Assembly (NCBI GenBank): GCA_910890315.1
Contig: CAJVGD010000006.1
Location: 1,302,001 to 1,366,000, forward strand
Direction of reading: 5' to 3'
DNA length: 64,000 nt
Source of the DNA: Serendipita indica DSM 11827
Lineage: Eukaryota > Basidiomycota > Agaricomycetes > Sebacinales > Serendipitaceae
Part shown: positions 57,701 through 64,000 of the stretch, piece by piece
Layout of the letters: every line of letters begins with the position of its first letter
Position numbering within the stretch: position 1 is the first letter of the stretch
Notes under the pieces: model-generated
What the model was told of the DNA's origin: nothing
Database searches by the model: none
Seen by the model: only the letters and a program-made list of their open reading frames with translations
Program-made: the position numbers and the translations under genes

Positions 57701-59638
57701 CGACAACACAATTCGATTGTGGGACGCGGCAACTGGTCAGGCTGTGGGAGAGCCACTCCGAGGTCATGAATCCGGGGTCAACGCCGTCGGATTCTCGCCA
57801 GACGGCTCACAGATTGTGTCTGGCTCGTCGGACAAGACAATTCGATTGTGGGACGCGGCAACTGGTCAGGCTGTGGGAGAGCCATTCCGAGGTCATGAAT
57901 CCGGGTCAACGCCGTCGGATTCTCGCCAGATGGCTCACAGATTGTGTCTGGCTCGTCCGACAAGACAATTCGATTGTGGGACGCGGCAACTGGTCAGGCT
58001 GTGGGAGAGCCACTCCGAGGTCATGAATCCGCGGTCTTTGCTGTCGGATTCTCGCCAGACGGCTCACAGATTGTGTCTGGCTCGTTGGACAAGACAATTC
58101 GATTGTGGGACGCGGCAACTGGTCAGGCTGTGGGAGAGCCACTCCGAGGTCATGAATCCGGGGTCAACGCCGTCAGATTCTCGCCAGACGGCTCACAGAT
58201 TGTGTCTGGCTCATACGACAAAACAATTCGATTGTGGGACGCGGCAACTGGTCAGGCGGTGGGAGAGCCACTCCGAGGTCATGAATCCGCGGTCTTGGCC
58301 ATCGGATTCTCACCAGACGGCTCACAGATTGTGTCTGGCTCGCACGACAAGACAATTCGATTGTGGGATGGGACAACTGGTCGGGCTGTGGGAGAGCCAC
58401 TCCGAGGTCATGAATCCGGGGTCAACGCCGTCGGATTCTCGCCAGACAGCTCACAAATTGTGTCTGGCTCGTACGACAACACAATTCGATTGTGGGACGC
58501 GACAACTGGTCAGGCTGTGGGAGAGCCACTCCGAGGTCATGAATCCGCGGTCTTGGCCGTCGGCTTCTCACCAGACAGCTCACAGATTGTATCTGGCTCG
58601 TACGACAACACAATTCGATTGTGGGATGCTGCAACTGGTCAGGCTGTGGGAGAGCCACTCCGAGGTCATGAATCCGGGGTCTTGGTCGTCGGGTTCTCGC
58701 CCGACGGCTCACAGATTGTGTCTGGCTCGTACGACAACACAATTCGATTGTGGGACGCGACAACTGGTCAGGCTGTCGGAGAGCCACTCCGAGGTCATGA
58801 ATCCGCGGTCTTGGCCATCGGATTCTCGCCAGACGGCTCACAGATTGTGTCTGGCTTGTACGACAACACAATTCGATTATGGGACGCGGCAACTGGTCAG
58901 GCCGTGGGAGAGCCACTCCGAGGTCATGGATCCCTGGTCCACGCCGTCGGATTCTCGCCAGACGGCTCACAGATTGTGTCTGGCTCGTCCGACAGGACAA
59001 TTCGGTTGTGGGATGCGGCAACTGGTCAGGCTGTGGGAGAGCCACTCCGAGGTCATGAATCCGTGGTCTTCGCCGTCGGATTCTCGCCCGACGGCTCACA
59101 GATTGTGTCTGGCTCGTCGGACAAGACAATTCGATTGTGGGACGCGGCAATTGGTCGGGTTGTGGGAGAGCAACTCCAAGGTCATGAAGGCGGGGTCAGC
59201 GCCGTCGGATTCTCGCCAGACGGCCCACAGATTGTTTCTGGCTCATACAGCAACACAATCCGATTATGGAATACAGAAACTGGTAAGTTTAACTCCACTC
59301 GTCTTCGAGATAGTGATGCGACCCGATAAATAGCATTAGGTGCAAAAGCAAATGCCTCCGACCAGGATGATACAGAGTTTGTATATTCAGATCTACGGGG
59401 CACTCCTCTCAGACTCGTTGTGCCTGGATTCAATCAGTGCTCACTTTCGCTCGATGGTTGGGTACATTCTTCCAGCAAACGTCTCTTCTGGGTGCCACCA
59501 GACAATCGACGGGGACTAAAGTATCCGTACCGCCTGACAATTCCGACTAGCGCCCCATTCCGTGTGACGAAACTTGATTTCACTAATTTCCAAAGTGGCT
59601 CCTCTTGGACAAAGGTTCGAACAGACGCGTGCTCGTGA
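54769..59638 (+). CDS. NACHT-WD40 NLR with four-helix-type N terminus
   Basis: Fungal NLR of the STAND class, roughly 1,500 residues; relatives act in non-self recognition and programmed cell death. It starts MSTQKSTKRKKQRGTVNSSG. An alpha-helical N domain (VYDMVNVGLDIAANIAEGSD, LKAACRTTKSILEVAQ, NQEEWTELTARVNGYMSTIE and two later exons) resembles MLKL/HeLo-type four-helix bundles; that is inference. The NACHT has IFWLCDIAGSGKSTVAMSAA (Walker A), CVILVIDALDEC (Walker B) and LKIFMTSRPDPVI, followed by the helical arm IYDRLISVDQ... and HPTLVEYLRR. A linker (YISALPFAPIKSILHIEGAK) leads to about 15 WD40 repeats of 43 residues, 57375-59282. The last exon gives VPGFNQCSLSLDGWVHSSSK and FWVPPDNRRG, the cap usual for this family. 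The first intron is GC-AG. In repeat 5 (57901-57905) one G is missing from a GGGG run, so WD repeats 1-4 and 5-15 lie in different frames. Confidence 0.88.
54988..55032 (+). other. GC-AG intron in the NLR N-terminal domain
   Basis: 45-base intron with donor GCAG|GCAAGTT and acceptor AAGATAG. Splicing joins ILEVAQ to ATENNQEEWTELTARV in phase; reading through hits a stop after about 12 codons. Confidence 0.75.
57375..59282 (+). repeat. WD40 tandem array, 15 units of 129 bp
   Basis: Unit length is exactly 129 bp (for example ggtcatg at 57504 and 57633). The consensus reads LRGHES-x-V-x-A-V-G-F-SPDGSQIVSGS-x-D-x-TIRLWDAATGQAVGEP. Most units differ at only a few bases, and the changes fall mainly at the x positions: G/A/V/L, N/K/F/L/H/S, Y/S/L/H/D and N/K/R. 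Unit 1 and units 2, 14 and 15 at the edges are the most diverged, as expected if the centre is homogenised by recombination. One unit (the fifth) is 128 bp. Confidence 0.93.
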
Positions 59639-60003
59639 TTTGCTATGACGGGTATTACTGTATTTTTCCATATTTTTAGCCATAGCATAACGATTATCTC
59701 GACCATCGAATTAGCCAGTTCACCTGTATGGCCTTGCTTTGTATTTGGAGTGTTCCCATTCTGTGCAAATAAGCGTTGGGTGTCCTGTCGAAACTTGGAC
59801 CTCGCCTCGTCGTCCTGAATGGTCATTTGCTTCGAGCAGCAGCCCTTCACGCTAAAATACCTCTTGATCATTCTTTAACGAGATCTCTAGACTGCTTTCT
59901 CTCTCGTCTGTTGCTCTCTGTCCTGCCGGGCACATTTCTGTATTTACGCGACGCTTACATTCTACCACGATTCTTCAACGCGTAAATTTACGGTTCTTAC
60001 ACC
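59639..60003. other. Intergenic stretch, nothing recognised
   Basis: About 365 bases between the NLR stop and the coiled-coil gene. A mild C/T-rich leader precedes the ATG at 60004. No other motif. Confidence 0.5.
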
Positions 60004-62739
60004 ATGTCCTCTTCAGCACCACCCGTACGACCTCCAAGGCGACCCACAGGCGTGGCAGCGACCAATAGCCAACGTTCACCGCCAGCTACAACTGGAACAG
60101 CCAACGGAACCTCTGGGACGACACTTGTAGCCAAAGGTTCTGTTTCACGCGCAAGCCCGACGCCAAAAGCGCCGCCTCCCATCCGCCGTACCACGGCCAG
60201 CTCACGTCCCAACTCGATTCGATCCGATTCACGAGACGCGGCAAAGGATGGTATAACGGGCTCTACCAAGGATACAGATACACATGATTCTCCAGACGCA
60301 AGTCGGGACGAAAAGAACTACGACGAAGTGAGTGCACAAGGTGACATGCGACGCAGAATGTGAGTGCTGATGGCTATTGAAAAGCTACGTCTTCGAATTC
60401 AAGACCTTGATGGGACTGTTTCATCTCTCGCAGCGGAGAATGCAAGTCTCCAGACATCCTTGAATCAAGCAGAGACCCGCATCTCCGAGCTGTATGCCGA
60501 TCAAGCCAGGATGGATGAAGAACTTTCTGTTCGAAACAATCTCGCAGAGAAGCTTCGGGCTCAGCTTCGCGAACTGGAAAAGGAGAAACGAGATTTGACG
60601 CGCAGGTATAACGAACAGGTCAGTCAACCACGGGTGTGGGGGAGAGTGTTGACGTTCTCTTAGACTTCAACGTTCGAGGCAGAGCGTCAATCGTTTTACG
60701 ACAATGAACAGCACCTCAAGTCACGCATCCAAGCGCTGTCGCAAAGCCGCAAGGAAGTGGCATCACCACGCAAACAGCGTGCGGCTGAGCTCGATGATAA
60801 TGCTTCTATCGTCAGCGAGATTGACGATCAACCTCAGTCGTATCCTGAACCTGCCGCTGGAAGCAAGTCGACGCCAGTAACGCGCCGTCGAGGAGAGACC
60901 ATCACTCCGAGTCGCAACTTTGAGAGTGAGGAGAGCGAGCCGGCAGAAATGACAACACTCAAGCTCGAGCTATCAACTCTTTCAACATCACACGCCTCTC
61001 TTCAATCCACGGTTCATCTCCTTCAAACACAGTTGCTCGACCTGCAGCGAGTCAACGCGGAGCTACAAGAGGAAAATGAAGGGTGGAAAGTGCTGGTTCA
61101 ACAGCGCACTCTGGCCGGTACATTCGACATACTCACGCTCGGAGGTGCTGCACCTCAAGCGGACAAGGCTAAAGCTGGAGAAGATGCCTCGTCTGTGTCC
61201 AACGGTCGTAATAGTACACTCGACCAAGTTTCAGAAATGGACGAAATCGCATACGAAGCTGGTATTACAGATCCTGCGACTGCAGATCCCAAGAACACAC
61301 TCGATGCTTCTCTCTTTGGAAACGAGATCAAGCGCACCGACTCTCCCGCATCACGGCATTCTCGACGGCGGGGTAGCACCGTCACCAATAACGACGGCAA
61401 CGCACTTCAAGGTGAAACTTTGGCAGACTTGCCGATCACTGGACCAGGACTTGATTTGGCCGCAGAGCTGGGTCGAGCACAGAATGCCGAAGGGTTCATT
61501 GACGGGCAGGGTGGTAATGTGCCGAAGAAGGCGAAGAGTGCCGAGGAAACGCGCCTCAAGAATGAGAATGACACGCTGAGAACGGAGAACAAGAATCTCA
61601 AAGACGCAAATAAGGCGCTCTCGCTGTATGCTTCGAAGATTATTGACCGCATCATTGCGACCGAAGGGTTCGAGAACGTCTTAGCCGTCGACTTTCAAGA
61701 TAGAGGTGGTGGAAGTAGTGAAAAGGGAGCCCCAAAGTCCAAGGCTCGTCCTGGAAGCCTACTCTTCGGGGTTGGCGGTGTCATTCCAGATGCGCCCCGG
61801 TCAGCCGCACCTGTGGAGAAGCTGACAACATTCGAGTCGATCGGCCTCTCCAAAGCTGCTTCTAATACTCCTGCGGCAACGCCCGTCAAACCAAGCCCGG
61901 CCCCTCCAAAGGCTGCAGATGATCCTCGTAGGTCAAGGCGATCAATGTCCTTTGACTGGCGTGGCTTCTCGTTGTTTGGAGGAGCAGCAGCACAGACAGA
62001 GGCTGAGAAGAAAGCAAATGATCCCTCGCTACGACCACTCACGCTGCGACCAGGCGCTCCTCAGCTGACTGCCAACCCGTCGACAATGTCAGCCCGGAAG
62101 CTGGAGACAGCGGAAGACGACGAAGATCGCCGAGAGAGGGAGAGACTTCGAGCCACGATGCGTTTGATGGGTATTGACCCAGCCAAGGAGGGCTCAGTAC
62201 CTCCAACGCCGATGGAGGGTCCCTCGATGCAGTCCTTCCGCTCAGCGACCCAAGAGCGCACCCCGACGGCCGCTACGACAAGTCAGCCCACTGCAGGAGC
62301 AGGAGCAGCCGCGCCTGGAGCAGCACCGAACAGTCGATGGTCGTTCTTTGGTCGAAAGAACACGGCTGAGGTGAACCCTTCTGCCTCGAGTTCGTCATCC
62401 TCGCTCGTACCAGGGAAATCAGTCTCCCCTGCGCTAGGAGCACCCTTAACGGCAGAGGCATTGGAACAGGCCGAAGCAGAGTCTCACTTAGCCGCACTCG
62501 ACGCACGCGAAAAAGTGGTCATGGAAGAGATTGCAAAGGGAGGCTCTGGAGGTTTCACCGAGCTCACTGGTCCCAATGGGGCGCCGAGGAGACGGCTGGG
62601 CGAGGAATGGCGCAGTCGTCGGAATAGCCAAAACTTGAGTGGAGGGGCGGATATGGTGCGGTCACGTAGTTTGAGAAAGGAAGGTAGCTCTGCCGGGAGC
62701 GCATCCACCGTGTGGAGTGCAGGCAAAGACGACGACTAA
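60004..62739 (+). CDS. Conserved coiled-coil protein (fungal 'M protein repeat' type)
   Basis: About 850 residues in three exons, all junctions in phase: MSSSAPPVRPPRRPTGVAAT to KNYDE; LRLRIQDLDGTVSSLAAENA to RRYNEQ; and TSTFEAERQSFYDNEQHLKS to the end. Residues about 110-190 and 270-350 are long heptad coiled coils (ISELYADQARMDEELSVRNN, LSTLSTSHASLQSTVHLLQT, LQRVNAELQEENEGWKVLVQ). A conserved core follows: LAAELGRAQ, ETRLKNENDTLRTENKNLKD and ALSLYASKIIDRIIATEGFE with NVLAVDF. A Ser/Pro/Ala-rich tail contains FDWRGFSLFGG and RWSFFGRKNTAE, related short motifs about 120 residues apart. It ends SASTVWSAGKDDD. Orthologues in ascomycetes are annotated only as coiled-coil or M-protein-repeat proteins as far as I recall. 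It is probably a scaffold; function unknown. Confidence 0.82.
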
Positions 62740-63052
62740 TGTTTCTATTCTGTATTCCTCTGACTCCTTGGTCTCTATATTATGAAGGGTCTGACACTTT
62801 AATGGGAGAACAAACTTTTCTCGCACTGTTGGGACAATGAGGGGTTCAATTACAAAGATTCAATACGCACAATAGTCTGCCGAGGTCAAGATAATGAGAA
62901 GGATGTTAAAGAGACTCCGAGATAAAGGCACAACACAACATTCGCAAGGGTCACTAAGAGGGAAAGACAGGTGCATTGCTCCTCGGTCTGATTAGGGCCT
63001 GTCGACACATGTGAGCACAAGCCTCGGACATCGATAGGAGCAAACGTACGAC
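62740..63052. other. Spacer between convergent genes
   Basis: About 313 bases holding two 3' UTRs. A short tattatgaag-type AT patch at about 62778 may be a polyadenylation region. No gene. Confidence 0.45.
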
Positions 63053-64000
63053 TCATTCCGCATAGAGCACAAGCTTGTCGCCGCTGCTCATCCATTCTCT
63101 CAGATGAGCATCATCTAAAATGTCTACAAAGTGGCCAGTGCCGCCAGAACCGGCAGCCATCCCATCTCGATATTTGACATTGGCCACGTCGTCTCCTAGC
63201 CGCTCGCGTACTTTTTCCATGAGCTGTCGCAACGACACTCGCGGGCTGACGCGAATAGCAATCAGCTCGTCTGTGCTCGAATGGAATATTTTAATCTTCA
63301 CAAACGCAGCATTGTGGTTATTACTGCTGATCCTGGGACTATTTGGGTTGCCAGTCGAGATACTTGGAGTAGTGGTATGGCTGCGATACTCGCTATCGCG
63401 GCCATTCGATTGCGCATAGGTCGATCGCAGTGGAGAACTATCGCGATGCTGTTTGGGTGATCCGTACGAGGAAGAGTTGTAACGTGTTATAGGAGACTTG
63501 ATAATAGAGGGTTCGCGCTGGTGGCTAGCAGCCGATTCTCGCGCATAAGGGTGCGGCTGGGAATACTTGGAGTCGGTCCATCCGCGTCCACTGTCAAGCT
63601 CTGACATCCGCCCATATCCTACTTCACCCTCTCCAGAGTCCCTCGAGTCACGGACGGGGTTAGTGGGTGCTTTTGCTTTCGCATACGGATGGCCCAACTC
63701 TTTAGAGTGATATGTCTCGGCAGTTGAGGGAGCTCGGCTGGAATAGGTGTTCGAACTTGTCGTTCTCGATTGGGCATCATGATAGTCCGAGGGTTGTCGC
63801 TGGCTTTGGGTAGAACGAGTGTGATAGTCGTCCTGAGGCTGGTGGTCGTAATAGCCCCGTGTATTGTCCTGTGGAGGATAATCTTCGTCGGGAAGCGGGA
63901 CTTCATTTTCTATATCTCCATCACGAGCGGCGAAAAACTTTCGTACGAGCTCGCACCGAAGAATGTGCTCAGCCCCGACCTCGCGCAACGCCACCAGCTC
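63053..64000 (-). CDS. BEM1/SCD2-type polarity scaffold, C-terminal part
   Basis: Partial: the frame runs off the right edge of the window. The visible ~316 residues begin ELVALREVGAEHILRCELVR with KFFAARDGDIENEVPLPDED, which fits the end of a PX domain (L-V-x-x-F-F-x-x-R-x-GD). A ~170-residue disordered linker rich in S, Y, H and R follows. The C-terminal domain, FVKIKIFHSSTDELIAIRVS with PRVSLRQLMEKVRERLG, KYRDG and HFVDILDDAHLREWMSSGDK with LVLYAE, is a PB1 domain with the KIKIF basic strand. In Bem1/Scd2 this PB1 binds the Cdc42 exchange factor Cdc24 at sites of polarised growth; NoxR-type proteins also end in PB1, but the PX remnant favours Bem1/Scd2. The upstream SH3 domains would lie beyond the edge. 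Confidence 0.78.
   Translation of the reverse strand, partial: ELVALREVGAEHILRCELVRKFFAARDGDIENEVPLPDEDYPPQDNTRGYYDHQPQDDYHTRSTQSQRQPSDYHDAQSRTTSSNTYSSRAPSTAETYHSKELGHPYAKAKAPTNPVRDSRDSGEGEVGYGRMSELDSGRGWTDSKYSQPHPYARESAASHQREPSIIKSPITRYNSSSYGSPKQHRDSSPLRSTYAQSNGRDSEYRSHTTTPSISTGNPNSPRISSNNHNAAFVKIKIFHSSTDELIAIRVSPRVSLRQLMEKVRERLGDDVANVKYRDGMAAGSGGTGHFVDILDDAHLREWMSSGDKLVLYAE

Noticed and set aside
58422-59150. Minus-strand open frame of 242 codons and shorter ones along the WD array
   Set aside because: Antisense of the 129-bp units, open only because the unit is a multiple of three; no start context or domain.

Overview
The window is nuclear DNA of a filamentous basidiomycete. Genes carry many short introns (mostly 40-60 nt, GTNNGT...YAG), both strands are densely coding, and the proteins are fungal in type: alpha-aminoadipate lysine synthesis, Bem1/Scd2-type polarity scaffold, Git3/cAMP-receptor-like GPCRs, basidiomycete DUF6593 proteins, and a NACHT-WD40 NLR. 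The near-identical 43-residue WD repeats and the C-terminal cap of the NLR most resemble those of Rhizoctonia and its relatives (Agaricomycetes, Cantharellales); that placement is inference. I saw no rRNA, tRNA, CRISPR array or recognisable transposon.

Layout. 0-4 kb: a head-to-tail pair of seven-helix receptors. 4-7 kb: no gene found, ending in a strong-looking promoter with a leader intron. 7-11.5 kb: three unrecognised genes (one small orphan protein, two membrane proteins). 11.7-13 kb: a cyclin of the T/K/Ctk2 type. 13-16.5 kb: no gene found. 16.5-27.7 kb: MFS transporter, CDK1, GPN3, SNF8/VPS22, a Tctex-type dynein light chain, homoisocitrate dehydrogenase LYS12, and an HSF-type transcription factor. 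29-41 kb: a glutamine-rich protein, TRAPPC2/Trs20, RPB12, two DUF6593 paralogues, POLD2, PEX11, a small mitochondrial-type protein, a CHK-type kinase-like protein and ribosomal protein L36. 41-49 kb: Elongator ELP2, a degenerate eIF4A-like protein and a peroxisomal dienoyl-CoA isomerase-like protein. 49-53.4 kb: two rhomboid protease paralogues on either side of a DUF1640 (Fmp32/MCUR1-like) gene, then an LLP-like nucleolar protein. 53.4-59.6 kb: a phosphopantetheinyl transferase and the NLR. 60-64 kb: a coiled-coil protein and the 3' end of a BEM1/SCD2 gene that runs off the right edge.

Most genes are housekeeping and unrelated to each other, often in divergent pairs 60-150 bp apart that probably share promoters (GPN3/SNF8, Tctex/LYS12, TRAPPC2/RPB12, POLD2/PEX11, rhomboid A/DUF1640, rhomboid B/LLP). 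Loose themes are mitochondria (rhomboids, DUF1640, LYS12), peroxisomes (PEX11, dienoyl-CoA isomerase) and lysine synthesis (LYS12, and a PPTase of the Lys5 kind that would activate Lys2).

The strongest points for a second look are: the NLR at 54769-59638, whose 15-unit WD40 array has a one-base frame change in unit 5 while the shifted frame also stays open to the end of the array; the eIF4A-like protein that has lost the Walker A lysine; the rhomboid duplication with a copied upstream region in front of the dienoyl-CoA isomerase gene; four GC-AG introns; and the DUF6593 and GPCR tandem pairs. All gene models were spliced by eye, so starts and exon ends are estimates.
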